A stretch of 64,000 nucleotides of DNA from NCBI GenBank assembly GCA_031763025.1, contig JASSKH010000012.1, positions 4,745,397-4,809,396 of the forward strand, in the 5' to 3' direction. The notes beneath the pieces are model-generated. The model was given only the letters and a program-made list of their open reading frames with translations. It was not told the DNA's origin and searched no databases. Made by a program: the position numbers and the translations under genes. This document shows positions 1-11,698 of the stretch, in pieces (within the stretch, counting starts at the first letter, position 1; every line of letters begins with the position of its first letter). The DNA comes from Macrocystis pyrifera (lineage: Eukaryota > Sar > Phaeophyceae > Laminariales > Laminariaceae).

Positions 1-1960
1 TTTTAATGGTAGATTTATTTAGTCGCCATGCAGAACCATATGCTCTATCGGCAGAAGAAAAGACAGCAAAAGGATGTGCAAGTAAATTAGCTAACGACTA
101 TGTCACGAGGTGGGGATGCCCGAAGTTATTGCTGTCTGATAGAGGAACGGAATCTACGGCTCAAGTAGCGAAACAGGTATACGAAATTCTAGGAGCCAAG
201 AAACGACTCACCAGTTCTTTCCATCCACATACAAACGGTTGCGTAGAAAGATTGAATCATACCGTGTGTCAAATGTTATCACACGTGGTAAGCTCGAGGC
301 AGAATGATTGGGACGAGTATTTACTGCAAGTGGTGTACGCGCATAACAATCATATTAGCAGAGCAACGGGACTTGCACCGAACGAAGTACACATAGGAAG
401 ATACCCACGATTACCGATGACTTTGTTGGCTTCCCAAAAGCAAATAAGAGGAGTACAGAGCCTAAAGCAAGACGAGTTGGATTACTTACAACTGATGAGA
501 GATAAGCAACGAGAAGCGTTCCGTTTAGTGGTAGAAAGCGATAGGATAACAAAAGAGAAACACCGACAAAATAACGCAAAGATTGACGACATGATGAACA
601 AACGCCCGGTGTACGAGGTTGGTCAGTGGGTGTGGGTATACGACGAACAACACACTTTAGCAACTGCAACTGGTCAGAAAGCGTTAGATAAAGAGGCAAT
701 AGAAGAACGCATTAAAGCCAAGTTAGCAAATAAGTGGACAGGTCCATACAAAATATTAGGAGTAGGCCCATGTAAGGTCGGTCAAAGAATAGTAGGATCC
801 AAGTTGCTATAGTAGGATCCAAGTTGCTGTAAAGTTGCTGTACTTAGATTTGCCTTTTCAAAACATGACAAACCCCCGAGTATCTGTTCTCCGCGTTAAG
901 CGTTGCTTCCACCACACGAGGAAGGAAACAAACCTAGATTCATGCCGTGGCAGTTGTGTTCATACGTTTTGAATAAATTTTCTGAGCTAGCTCCGCCGTT
1001 TTATTTAACGACAGATGATGTAGACATCGAGCTAGATTCACAAAGTGCCGAATCGACTAAAATCAAAACTCATCGTTTAAACCGGGGCCCGGGAGGAACT
1101 CTTAACGTTCAGTTTGAAACTGTATGGAAAGGTCATGAAGCGACTACTTGGGAGCAAGAGTCGAGTATGGCGCAGTATGATGGAGACATAGTGAGGAAAT
1201 ACTGGTGTAGTGATGAAATCAACCAAGTAGGAGCAGACAACCGGCGTTTTCGATCATACCAACGCCTTGCCGCCCTCCGTGCCGATGCCCGCGCTCGGAA
1301 TTCTATATATTGCCCCAAAGGTTACGGTCTAGCAGAGAACATCAGGCACGGACCGAAGCTCTTATCAGCGGACATGAAGGACTCGCACATCTACTTCAAA
1401 ATGGCAAAAGAAGGGTGGCAGATCGGGATCATCCAAGACGTCGCAACGGGGGACAACATCAGGCTACCCTACACCGTCAACTTTTTGGATTTAGAGCAAC
1501 GTTTTAATGTGGCATTATGGGAAGAAAATTACACGGTAGATTGGAAGCCGCGCCTTCGTCTTGGTGTTTCCAAGTGTTCGGCAGGACGAAGAGCGTAAAG
1601 CGGAAGATGGTTTAGTGGGGGAAGGTTCGGACGTTTTGTGCTACTACTATGAATGATAACGCGCTCGTGTTGTTGGGTCGGCAGAGGTTGTTTTGGTTGT
1701 TGGGTTACATTCTGGGCGGGCCGGGAGAAGGATTATGGAACTTGAACGAATTGCAGCAACATCGCCAGTTTTTGTTGAAGCAGTCGTTCGAGGGAGTTTG
1801 TGTTGCTTTTGGAACCGTATAAATTGCATCAACGCCCCCAGTTTTCGTTGAAGCTACTATACCGTATTTGTTTGGAACCGTCGCTTCAGCGTTCCCCGCC
1901 CTCCAGATTTCGTTGAAGCTACCGGCAGGGAAAGGGGATGGGAGGAAAGAAAAAGGATTG
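1..1960 (+). mobile_element. Ty3/gypsy chromovirus, 3' part
   Basis: Fossil LTR retrotransposon running in from the left edge. The first ~0.8 kb encodes an integrase catalytic core: the VDLFSR, LSDRGTE and NGCVERLNH segments carry the D, D and E of the DDE triad. Further on, at about 1.1-1.2 kb, a chromodomain-like stretch (FETVWKG...TTWEQES) is the mark of chromoviruses, where it guides integration to chromatin. A purine-rich tract at about 1925-1960 followed by TGTG could be the polypurine tract and the start of a 3' LTR, but the second LTR is outside the window so this is unproven. The element is broken (at least one or two breaks) and its 5' half is not visible. The family call is firm; the right boundary is a guess. 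Confidence 0.8.
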
Positions 1961-2930
1961 GATTGTGTGTTCGGGGTTCATTTATTAATTACGCGCGAGA
2001 GATCGATCCTGGTCGAAACCTAAAAGAATATTCGGGTTGCCACCCCACGCTACTTTGAGGGGCATGGGTGAGTAGGGTATAGCTCGGGTAAGTCTTAGTG
2101 TTTCTGATCATCGCTCGAAGCGCGACTGCTATGTCGTTTTCAATTGATCGATATATACAGTCGGAATTGGAGTTCATTACAAAAGAGTATAAAAAAAAAA
2201 AAAACAAACAAACAAACAAAATCGTTTAACCTGGAGAAGAAATATCGGAGGAAACACGTGTGGTTTATTGATACGACTTCTTACCTTGCGGTTGATGCTT
2301 TTGAGTAGCAAACAATTGGGTTCCCTACTAAAAAGCAAGGCGGGCCAATGTGGTAAGAAGTTAGTTAGGCGGTTTCGAATTGAGAGTGGTGCACAAACAG
2401 GTTGGAAATCATTAGAGCCAGTGGGTCGGGGTTGAAGAACGAAATGAAGAACATGCTGAAACCCGGTCGTCAGTGTTGATACGTACGTAGGTTCTAGACA
2501 AAGATTCAGTCGAGATCCGTCTCACGTACATGGTCGCTGGGTAAGAAGGAAATAGATTCGGAAAGTAGATGGATATGAACCGTTTAGCGGATATGATACG
2601 AATCTTGGTTTGATGGATATGGATCTTGGACGTATGTGCGGCCAATATATATCGGAAAGAAAAGGTTTATGGTGACAGAATGAAGCGGGTTAATCCATAT
2701 AAGGAGATTTCAGTTCGGAGTTGTATGAATACGCATGGGAAACGATGCCGAGGTCATGCTACGTACGTGGGGAAAAAAAATGTTTCCCAAATAATTTGGA
2801 AACGTGTGATCATTGGACGATATTTGAGAGGTTCGACAGGTCGTAGGATCAGCGTACTGGTTGGGTGACGACAAGAGAAATCTAATAATAAGAGAAAATA
2901 CAAGCCCATCAAAAAGACTATCACGAAAGA
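1961..2930. other. Gene-free stretch, possible gypsy LTR remnant
   Basis: No coding region is supported. It follows the purine tract of the gypsy element, so part may be LTR. An A-rich run grading into AAAC repeats lies at about 2190-2220. No terminal repeat partner is available to fix the LTR end. Confidence 0.4.
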
Positions 2931-2933
2931 AGA

Positions 2934-3421
2934 GCTATTTGTTCTCCCCGAATCCGGAAAATAAATAATTATTTATTTGTTTTTTGTTCTCCCCGAATCC
3001 GGAAAATAAATAATTATTTATTTGTTTAAAATAAATAATTATTTATTTGTTTTTTGTTCTCCCCGAATCCGGAAAATAAATAATTATTTATTTGTTTTTT
3101 GTTCTCCCCGAATCCGGAAAATAAATAATTATTTATTTGCTATTTTAGTTTCGTGTGCCCGAAGACGGAAAATAAATAAATTTTTATTATATGTATATAT
3201 ATATAGTTCGGTTTTATCACAATAATTGTAAAATTAGGTAACCCCGAATCCGGAAAATAAATAATTATTTATTTGTTTTTTGTTCTCCCCGAATCCGGAA
3301 AATAAATAATTATTTATTTGCTATTTTAGTTTCGTGTGCCCGAAGACGGAAAATAAATAAATTTTTATTATATGTATATATATATAGTTCGGTTTTATCA
3401 CAATAATTGTAAAATTAGGTA
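2934..3421. repeat. AT-rich tandem repeat array
   Basis: About six copies of a ~45-bp unit begin CCCCGAATCCGG at 2946, 2991, 3061, 3106, 3242 and 3287. Each is followed by the palindrome AAATAAATAATTATTTATTT. A longer block (3141-3240) is repeated at 3321-3420 after 180 bp, so there is a second-order duplication. A diverged reverse-complement of the TTTCGTGTGCCCGAAGACGG part lies near 61755-61795. Confidence 0.9.
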
Positions 3422-3749
3422 AAAATTACCATTGCCATTGAAGCTAGTAACGCCAAACCTGTGCAGACAAGGACTGAGTATTAGACCAAGCAACTAGCGA
3501 GAGGCAGAGTTGTGCTCGTTAGGGGTAAAGGCGCAACGGGAAGACTAGTACACCCTAAAGTAAAGGTGTACACCAGGTCATAGTCCAAAAGTGATTCATC
3601 TGGAGTAAACATAAAGGTGGTTTGTTATCTATTATTGTTCCAAGAGTAACAAAAGTAGCATCCTGTTGAGCAGGTCCGGGGTTTGCGGCGTTCAGCCCTG
3701 TGGTCTGTTAGCAGAGCCCCTTTAGTCCGTGGTTCCAAGCGTTGGTAAG

Positions 3750-4197
3750 TATCACACTACTATTTTATAAGAAAATAAGAAAGCACGTCAGCTGTGAACT
3801 ACCAGCTAAGCCAGTTAGTTGTCTGTGATCGCGACGTAAACGGCTACTACTTGTGCTGGTGGTGCTGCTGTGTCTCTTTGTCGCGACAACCCTAGAAGTA
3901 CGAGTAGGTACCAGGTCTCGTCCAGTTGTCTGTGATCGCGACGAAAGCAGCTACTTGTGCTGGTGGCGCTGCTGTGTCTCTTTGTCGCGACAACCCTAGA
4001 AGTACGAGGTACCAGGTCTCGGCCAGTTTGCCGTGAAGCGGCGACGGACGGCATGCCGAATGGCCCGTTGATGCTGCTGTAACGCCCAAAAATATGCGAT
4101 GTCACGAGTACAGGGGTCACGAGACGGCACTCTCGTACTTTGACAGACGTCTAATTTTTCCCGCTACTTTTCACGGACGCTACGAACTACTATTTTA
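3750..4197. repeat. ~100-bp tandem repeat block, left part of split array
   Basis: Units of about 101-107 bp start TTGTCTGTGATCGCGACG and contain GTCGCGACAACCCTAGA, so each unit can fold on its GTCGCGAC/GTGATCGCGAC arms. The leader CAGCTGTGAACTACCAGCTAA precedes the array. The same leader, units and trailer (ACGCTACGA...CTACTATTTTA) recur at 11972-12580. A short leader piece at 4905-4925 shows that the block was continuous before mobile elements entered it. Confidence 0.85.
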
Positions 4198-4590
4198 GGG
4201 CCATTCCTAACGAACCGAAAAACAATCACGATTCGTGATTTTTGGCATCACGATCCGTGGCATTTCAGTTCTAACGAAAAAAAGCCGAAAAACGTCGCGT
4301 TTCGTGATATTTTCAAATAGTTAACGTTCTGATATTTCAAACCCAACGTTTTTTGGGGGTGTGGAGCAAACTCTCGAGAGTGGGGCACGGCCAGGCCGGG
4401 CTGGGCCGTCCGCACACCTGGCCCAGCCTGTGACATATTCGAATCGCGGGCCGAAGGCTGACCCAGCCTGCGAGATTCCAACTTCACCGGCCGTCGGCCA
4501 AGCTCGTTTCGCGAGATTTCATCTCGCAGGCCGTCTGCTCGGCCTGGCCTGTGACATCCCCAGGTCATTTTCGCGTTTGTCTTCCAGCAG
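4198..4590. mobile_element. Truncated Harbinger-like TIR element (left arm)
   Basis: It starts GGGCCATTCCTAACGAAC directly after TTA and matches the left arms at 4926 and 55470 through the GC-rich core to CTTCCAGCAG. The right arm is missing; the sequence passes at about 4591 into a reversed arm of the recombinase element. The start sits in CTACTATTTTA, which is uninterrupted at 12260-12271. Non-autonomous; no transposase. Confidence 0.75.
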
Positions 4591-4904
4591 TATTACCGGG
4601 TACGTACAACATACAGCAAGCAACAAACGCAGACGTTACTGCGACTATTGAACTCCCCCCCACTGACTCCCTCAAAAGCACGGGCGGGTGGGTGGGAACT
4701 CAAACTAGTCTCACACCTTGGGCCTGTAGCTCTGCCTCCGCATCACTGCGCTGATACGTGTAGGTTGCGGCTACGTACCAGACAAGGTGTGTTTACCAAG
4801 GGCTACGATTCATGCTACCATGAATCACCGCAGTCAGCTGATTGGCTTGAACTTCTTACGTACGTACAAAACTCACATTCTCTCATTCTTCCGAGAATGT
4901 TCTG
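4591..4904 (-). mobile_element. Arm fragment of the split-repeat recombinase element
   Basis: Reverse complement of the A arm (208 bp, here 4904 down to ~4697) plus ~106 bp of the sequence that follows A2 near 11192-11300. Its outer end, at TTCTG/CAGCTG, coincides with the arm boundary seen at 5562 and 10984, then array leader DNA resumes. It shows that the arm and spacer travel together. Confidence 0.75.
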
Positions 4905-5561
4905 CAGCTGTGAACTACCAGCTAAGGGCCGCTCCTAACGAACCGAAAAAAAATCACGATTCGTGACTTTTTGGCATGCCAAAAGATCACGATCCGTGAC
5001 ATTTCAGTTCTAACGAAAAAAGCCGAAAAACGTCGCGTTTCGTGATATTTTCAAATAGTTAAAGTTCTGATGTTTCAAACCCAACGTTTTTTAGGGGTGT
5101 GGAGCAAACTCTCGAGAGTGGGGCACGGCCAGGCCGGGCTGGGCCGTCCGCACACCTGGCCCAACCCGTGACATATTCGAATCGCGGGCCGAAGCCTGAC
5201 CCAGCCTGCGAGATTCCAACTTCACCGGCCGTCGGCCAAGCTCGTTTCGCGAGATTTCATCTCGCAGGCCGTCTGCTCGGCCTGACCTGTGACATCCCCA
5301 GGTCATTTTCGCGTTTGTCTTCCAGCAGTGGCTCCTCCTTCTGGAAATTTCGAGGCCACAACCTCCTCGTTAGCCCGCGCCCAGCGGTGTCTTTGGGTAG
5401 CCGCCCGTTGTTTACAAGCGGCGTACGAAGCAGGGTCTGCCATGCCCCCATTGCCGACCATCGGATACCTTGATCAGGCGTATTTTGAGACACGACAAAT
5501 GTCACGAATCGTGATTTTGTTTTTTTTAGGGAAAAGCTAAAAAAATTGGCGTCATGAATCG

Positions 5562-5769
5562 CAGAACATTCTCGGAAGAATGAGAGAATGTGAGTTTTGT
5601 ACGTACGTAAGAAGTTCAAGCCAATCAGATGACTGCGGTGATTCATGGTAGCATGAATCGTAGCCCTTGGTAAACACACCTTGTCTGGTACGTAGCCGCA
5701 ACCTACACGTATCAGCGCAGTGATGCGGAGGCAGAGCTACAGGTCCAAGGTGTGAGACTAGTTTGAGTT
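5562..5769 (+). repeat. Split direct repeat A1
   Basis: Begins CAGAACATTCTCGGAAGAAT with a short inverted repeat (CATTCTC/GAGAATG) near the terminus, and ends GTTTGAGTT where it diverges from A2. It marks the left end of the recombinase element inside the TIR element. Confidence 0.8.
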
Positions 5770-6775
5770 GAGCGTTCGATCTGATCTGTTTGAACGCTGA
5801 GCAGGCAGGGTTTTCGCCAGCCAGACACTTTTTTTTATTTTTATTTTCTTGATCGAGGGACCTTCCTTGGAGAGACTCGTTCGTTGTGTCTTGTGAGTGT
5901 ACAAGAGGTGCTAGCTGGGAGTGTGGACGGAAGACCTTGGGGACTATGTCGGAGGGCATGGCAAGCGTGGCCGGACAAGCCAGCACAGGAGCGAATCGGC
6001 AAGATCGGTACCTCTGGTATGTCGTAGCACAGTGAGACGTTGCAGGGGATGTGTACTACTGTAGCACAGCAGTGTGACGTTACCCGGGATGTTGCGCCCT
6101 CGGTGGTATCATTATGTTCGCAAATTGCAAACGCATGCGTACAGCAGCGATAGGCCGGTAGTGTGTGCTTGCGGGAATATCATACCAGACGCATCCCCTC
6201 GTACTTTTGCTTGGTACCAAACTCGAGGAAAGGCACGATTATTGATAGTAAATATGAAGGGTTCAGCAGAAGTGCGGATACAGCAGCAGGGTTTGTGCAA
6301 CAGTGGTCGTACGTTCTTTCAAGTGCTCGTACTTTTATTAATAATATAATGCGAAATATCATACCTCATGCGAGACTTTTATCGGTGGTACCAAACTCGT
6401 GAAAAGGTTATGTGAGTATAACTGGTACAGCCATGCGTATAGAGCAGTGTTCGTGCAGCAGTGGTTGTATGTACGATATGTCAAATGCTCGTACCGGGGT
6501 ATACTACCAATGTATGGGATAGCGGTTTCCCGAAACTAGGGCCTGTGCAGTATTCTGGTAGAGCTTACTCTGAGCTATTGGTGCTCTGATTGTTTCTTGG
6601 TGGTATGAGATTATCAGAGCATACAGGCTGTGTAGCTGGTAGCGGTGGTAACTGGCATTTATTGTCCTTCGCTACAAGAATACGTGGATTGGGGTCTAAC
6701 TGGTACCGGTTGCTCCACTGTAGCTTAACCACCTATGGTGGTACAAGTTGCTGGTCGCGAATCGGGCGGGTCGCG
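5770..6775. other. Left interior of the recombinase element, no gene seen
   Basis: About 1 kb of unique sequence between A1 and the minisatellite. Short reading frames exist on both strands but none resembles Gag, reverse transcriptase or RNase H. It includes a T/A-rich run near 5830-5845 and a weak internal repetition around CAGCAGTGTGACG at 6015-6090. Confidence 0.5.
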
Positions 6776-9700
6776 TCGCTTCCTCGTGCATATTACGTTA
6801 GCCGTTAATCCGGGAGAAGTTTCCACGAGCGGGTTCATGACCTCCGTGGGTACACCGCGTATCGCCGCCGAAGCGGATTTCGTCGGTTCTCGCTTCTTCG
6901 TCTGCGTAGCACCCGTCCACAGGGGGGTCGGGGATGCTGTCGCAGTGTGTGCGCCTGCTTCAGCGAAACAGGTTGCATCTTGTTGACTTCCTCGTCCGTG
7001 TTTCGTGTGCGGTTCATTCGGGGGAGCGTGTGCCACAAGTTGGACCATGTGCTATTGTAGTGCGCGCGTCTGTTTCAGCGAAGCAGGTGTCGCAACTCCT
7101 TGACTCCAGTGTCCGTGTCTCGTGTGCCGTTCATCCGGGAAAGCATGTGCCACAAGTTGGACTGTGTGCTGTTGCAGCATATGCGTCTGCTTCAGCACTA
7201 CAGGTGTCGCGACTCGTCGGCTTTCTCGTGCATATCACCAGTCGACAGGGGGACGGTGTGCTGTCGCAGTGTGTGCGCCTGCTTCAGCGAAGCAGGTGTC
7301 GTATCTTATTTATTTCCTTGTCCATGTTTCGTGGTGCTATTGCAGTGCATAGGTCTGTTTCAGCGAAGCGTCACTCTTTGGCTCCCCGTCCATGTTTCGT
7401 GTGCCGTTCATCTGGGGAAGCATGTGTCACAAGTTGGACAGTGTGATGATGCAGCATGTGCATTTGCTCCAGCGCTACGCGCCCATGTTTCGTGTGCGTT
7501 TGTCGTTCATCCGGGGAAGCGTGTGCCACAAGTTGGACCGTGTGCTATTGCAGTGCGTACGTCTGTTTCAGCGAAGCAGGTGTCACTCTTTGGCTCCCCG
7601 TCCGTGTTTCGTGTGCCGTCATCCGGGAATCCGGGGAAGCGTGTGCCACAGGTTGGACCGCGTGCTATTGCAATGCGTACGTCTGTTTCAGCGAAGCAAG
7701 CGTCACTCTTTGGCTCCCCGTTCGTATTTCGTGTGCCGTTCATCCGGGGAAGCGTGTGCCGCAAGTTGGACCGTGTGCTATCGCAGTGCGTACGTCTGTT
7801 TCAGCGAAGCAGGTGTCGCTCTTTGGCTCCCCGTCCGTTTCGTGTGCCGTTCATCCGGGGAGGCGTGCGCCACAAGTTGGACCGTGTGCTATTGCAGTGC
7901 GTACGTCTGTTTCAGCGAAGCAGGTGTTACTCTTTGGCACCCCGTCCGTGTTTCGTGTGCCGTTTATCCGGGGAAGCGTGTGCCACAAGTTGGACCGTGT
8001 GCTATCGCAGTGCGTACGTCTGTTTCAGCGAAGCAGGTGTCGCTCTTTGGCTCCCCGTCCGTTTCGTGTGCCGTTCATCCGGGGAGGCGTGCGCCACAAG
8101 TTGGACCGTGTGCTATTGCAGTGCGTACGTCTGTTTCAGCGAAGCAGGTGTTACTCTTTGGCTCCCCGTCCGTGTTTCGTGTGCCGTTCATCCGGGAATC
8201 CGGGGAAGCGTGTGCCACAAGTTGGACCGTGTGCTATTGCAGTGCGTACGTCTGTTTCAGCGAAGCAGGTGTCACTCTTTGGCTCCCCGTCCGTGTTTCG
8301 TGTGCCGTTCATTCGGGGAGGCGTGCCGCAAGTTGGACCGTGTGCTATTGCAGTGCGTACGTCTGTTTCAGCGAAGCAGGTGTCACTATTTGGCTCCCCG
8401 TCCGTGTTTCGTGTGCCGTTTATCCGGGGAAGCGTGTGCCACAAGTTGGACCGTGTGCTATTGCAGTGCGTACGTCTGTTTCAGCGAAGCAGGTGTCACT
8501 CTTTGGCACCCCGTCCATGTTTCGTGTGCCGTTCATCCGGGAATCCGGGGAAGCGTGTGCCACAAGTTGGACCGTGTGCTATTGCAGTGCGTACGTCTGT
8601 TTCAGCGAAGCAGGTGTCACTCTTTGGCTCCCCGTCCGTGTTTCGTGTGCCGTTCATCCGGGCAAGCATGTGTCACAAGTTGGACGGTGTGCTGATGCAG
8701 CATGTGCATCTGCTCCAGCGCTACGCGTCCATGTTTCGTGTGCGTTTGTCGTTCATCCGGGGGAGCGTGTGCCACAAGTTGGACCGTGGGCTATGGTAGT
8801 GCGTACGTCTGTTTCAGCGAAGCAGGTGTCGCAACTCTTTGGCTCCCCCGTCCATGTTTCGTGTGCCGTTCATCCGGGGAAGCATGTGGCACATGTTGGA
8901 CTGTGTGCTGTTGCAGAATGAGCATCTGCTCCAGCGCTACAGGTGCCGTGACTCGTCGGCTTCCTCGTGCATATTTCGTTAGCTGTTCATCAGGGGGAAG
9001 GTTTTTTGCGATATGTTTGGTGACCTCCGCGGGCACACCGCGTATCGCCGCCAAAGCGAATTGCGTCGGTTCTCGTTTCTTCGTCTGCGTACCACCCGTC
9101 CACAGGGGGGACGGTGTGCTGTCGCAGCGTGTGCGCCTGCTTCAGCGATGCAGACGTCGCTCTTGTTGGCGCCCTCGTCCGTGTTTCATGTGGCGTTCAT
9201 TCGCGGAAGCGTTTGCCACAGGTTGGACCGGGTGTTGTTGCAGTGTGTGGGTGTGCTTCAGCGCTGCATGTCAGATATTTGCAGATGCCGCACTTCGTCG
9301 GCTTCCTCGTGCATGTTTTGTTTGCCGTTCGTCTGGGGAAGCATGTGATACACGTTGGACTGTGTGCGGTTGCAGTGTGTGCAGTGTGTGCATCTGGTTC
9401 AGCGCCGCGCAGGCGTCGCAACTCGTCGGCTTCCTCGCGCATGTCCGTGTGCCGGTCATCTGGGGGGGTTCTTCGCAACACGTTTCGTGGTGTCCATGGA
9501 TACACCGCGTATCTCCGCCGCCGCGGATTTCATGGGTACCTGTTTCTTCGTATGCGTAACAGCCGCCTAGAAGGTAGGACGGTGTGCTGTTGCAGTGTGT
9601 GCGTGTGCTTCAGCGAAGCAGGTGTCGCATCTTGGTGTTTCTTCGTATGCTTAACACCCGTCCACAGGGGGAGGCAGTGTCCTGTTGCAGTGTGTGCATC

Positions 9701-9860
9701 TGCTTCAGCGAAGCAAAGTGTCGCAACTTGTTGACTTCGTCGCCCTTATTTCGTGTATCGTTCATCTGGGGAAGTATGAGCCACACGTTGGTTTGTGTGC
9801 TGTTGCAGTGCGTGTGCGCAGCACCCGTCCATGAGCGGGGAAGGTGTGTTTTTTCAGTCA
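6776..9860 (+). repeat. Minisatellite array, ~111-121-bp units
   Basis: The core spans about 7450-8700. The marker AGTTGGACCG (or a near match) recurs at 7531, 7651, 7764, 7875, 7988, 8099, 8220, 8331, 8444, 8565 and 8678, giving spacings of 111, 113 or 120-121 bp. The longer unit carries a repeated CCGGGAAT. Pairs of units are themselves duplicated (7764/7875 and 7988/8099). More diverged units extend to ~6776 and ~9860, with a CACCGCGTATCGCCGCC block repeated near 6860, 9040 and 9505. All three forward frames stay open for long distances because the unit has few stops and is not a multiple of three; I do not call a protein. Confidence 0.9.
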
Positions 9861-9909
9861 GTCAGTGATTTTCTGTCCTGATCCGCGAGCATTCTTGGGC
9901 AATTTTTTT

Positions 9910-9942
9910 TCCCAGGTGGTTTTTTTTTTTTTTTTTTTTCCA
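9910..9942. repeat. Poly(T) tract
   Basis: Two T runs, the longer about 22 nt, separated by CCCAGGTGG, just after the minisatellite. Confidence 0.9.
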
Positions 9943-10459
9943 CCTGGTTACTTTTTCCCCTTGTGTTCTGCGAGTTGGGCTGTTTATACCGTCCGTGTGC
10001 GACGGACTGATGTTGACCTCAATCGCGAAACCGTTCAACTTGCAGCGCAGTGCACCCCGCGTTGAGTGTGGTTTCGTCAGTTGAAAGGTGACCTGCTTGG
10101 GAAAGGGGCATTTTGTACGTGTGTTCGGGTGTTGGTTCGTTGCGCACCTTCGCACGTTCGCGTGTATGTCTTGTTACTACCTTTGTTTTTCCTCGCCGGA
10201 CCCCTCGTTACGTGCTGCGTCTGCAGCGGCGGATTGTCTATGCGGACTCCGCTTCATCGGCCGATAACCCAGCGACGAGTGGTTGCGTTGGCGGGAGTGT
10301 GCGCACGAGTACGCTCGGCACTCCCGAGGATTGGAGGCGCAACGAACTCGTCGAAAGGGGGAGTTGTACCAGAGGGGTTGCAGCCCGGCGGTTGATGGAC
10401 GTGTTTCGCCACGGGGCGGGACGCCATCTGGATAGCAAACGGAGTGGCCTAGGAGGGTC

Positions 10460-10770
10460 GTGACAATGGGATCCCGCCGGACCTGGGCGGGAGCGGGTTG
10501 ATCCACCTAAGGTGTTGCAGCGTGAGGGCCGATGGGCGTCCGATGCGTACAAGGCGTATGTTCGCAGTCACGGAAAGGATGCCAGTTGGGTAGCGGACGT
10601 TATGGCCCAGGAAGGGATGAGCGGTGGGATCCAGCCGGGCCAGGACACTGAATGGGGGCGAGTTAATTCACTCTTAGAGGTGAATAGGCAGAAGCAAATA
10701 ATGGTGAAGTGTGTTATCACATGCGTTCCCTACGAGATTGCAAGTGGGAGGGGGAAGGAGTCGTAAGAAT
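10460..10770 (+). pseudogene. Tyrosine recombinase C-terminal relic
   Basis: The conceptual product contains VLQREGRWASDAYKAYVR. A G-R-W-x-S-D-A-(Y/F) block followed a few residues later by the nucleophilic tyrosine is typical of the C-terminal end of DIRS, Ngaro and Crypton recombinases (known for the families). Its place directly upstream of B1 is where such elements carry the recombinase. The rest of the catalytic domain cannot be followed with confidence, so this is treated as a fossil fragment. The repeat layout supports the call independently. Confidence 0.5.
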
Positions 10771-10803
10771 ACATCAGTAAATAGGGTCAACTCCCATGTG
10801 TGA

Positions 10804-10983
10804 TGGAGGCTGGCGTCGAGAGTTCTGTGTCGCCAGTTGGGTTGGGAGTTGACTCGAGTATACGGATGTTAGCGCGGGGTTGCCATTGGGGCAGCCCCGG
10901 GGGGGTCACCCCTTCTCCAACCCCCCTTTCCGGGCGGGGGGTTGCACATTAATATAATACAACTTCGAAAGCAAAGTGCAAAG
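10804..10983 (+). repeat. Split direct repeat B1
   Basis: Starts TGGAGGCTGGCGTCGAGAGT and ends AAAGCAAAGTGCAAAG directly against A2. It contains a GC-rich inverted repeat (GGGGTTG...CAACCCC, and GGGGCAGCCCC) around 10876-10942. About two differences from B2 in 180 bp. Confidence 0.8.
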
Positions 10984-11191
10984 CAGAACATTCTCGGAAG
11001 AATGAGAGAATGTGAGTTTTGTACGTACGTAAGAAGTTCAAGCCAATCAGATGACTGCGGTGGTTCATGGTAGCATGAATCGTAGCCCTTGGTAAACACA
11101 CCTTGTCTGGTACGTAGCCGCAACCTACACGTATCAGCGCAGTGATGCGGAGGCAGAGCTACAGGTCCAAGGTGTGAGACTAGTTTGAGTT
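10984..11191 (+). repeat. Split direct repeat A2
   Basis: Same 208 bp as A1 with one difference seen (GGTTCATGG for GATTCATGG). The sequence after it (11192-11300) also follows the A arm in the fragment at 4591-4904. Confidence 0.8.
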
Positions 11192-11698
11192 CCCACCCAC
11201 CCGCCCGTGCTTTTGAGGGAGTCAGTGGGGGGGAGTTCAATAGTCGCAGTAACGTTTGCGTTTGTTGCTGTATGTTATACGTACCCGGTAATTTCGCTGA
11301 TGGTGCGACCGGGTGTCGTAGATTGCGCGAGTGGCGGCGTGGGCTAGCCGCCTTCTTTGGCGTTTGGGGTTGTTCGATGCAAGTGGGGTTTCTTTATATC
11401 ATACTATTATAGTTGATAAAAGTAAACGTGGCGTTGACGTGGTGTTGCATCGGCTCGGATTTTGCGCGCAATCTGAAAGTATCGGAGAAAGGGGTTATCC
11501 GTATATTAACATTGAAGTGCATTGTGAGTTTAAATGCACTTGTGTTATTTGTGTATGCCTGGTACAAGTGCGTGTCGATTTTCTCACGTGTGAGGTTATC
11601 TTGTACTTGGTGTGGTTTCTCGAGTTATTTGTCAGAAACGGCTTTTCTGATAGCGGCTTGGTAGGCTGGCGTCGAGAGTTCTGTGTCGCCAGTTGGGT
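11192..11698. other. Spacer between A2 and B2
   Basis: About 507 bp without recognisable coding potential. The last ~35 bp (11663-11698) duplicate the start of B2. The first ~106 bp are shared with the arm fragment at 4591-4904. Confidence 0.6.

Noticed and set aside
2946-3330. CRISPR-like 45-bp repeats
   Set aside because: The unit is one AT-rich satellite repeat with no variable spacers.
7100-8921. Large Cys/Arg-rich repeat protein(s)
   Set aside because: All three forward frames are open because of the repeat unit. There is no start context, domain or frame preference.
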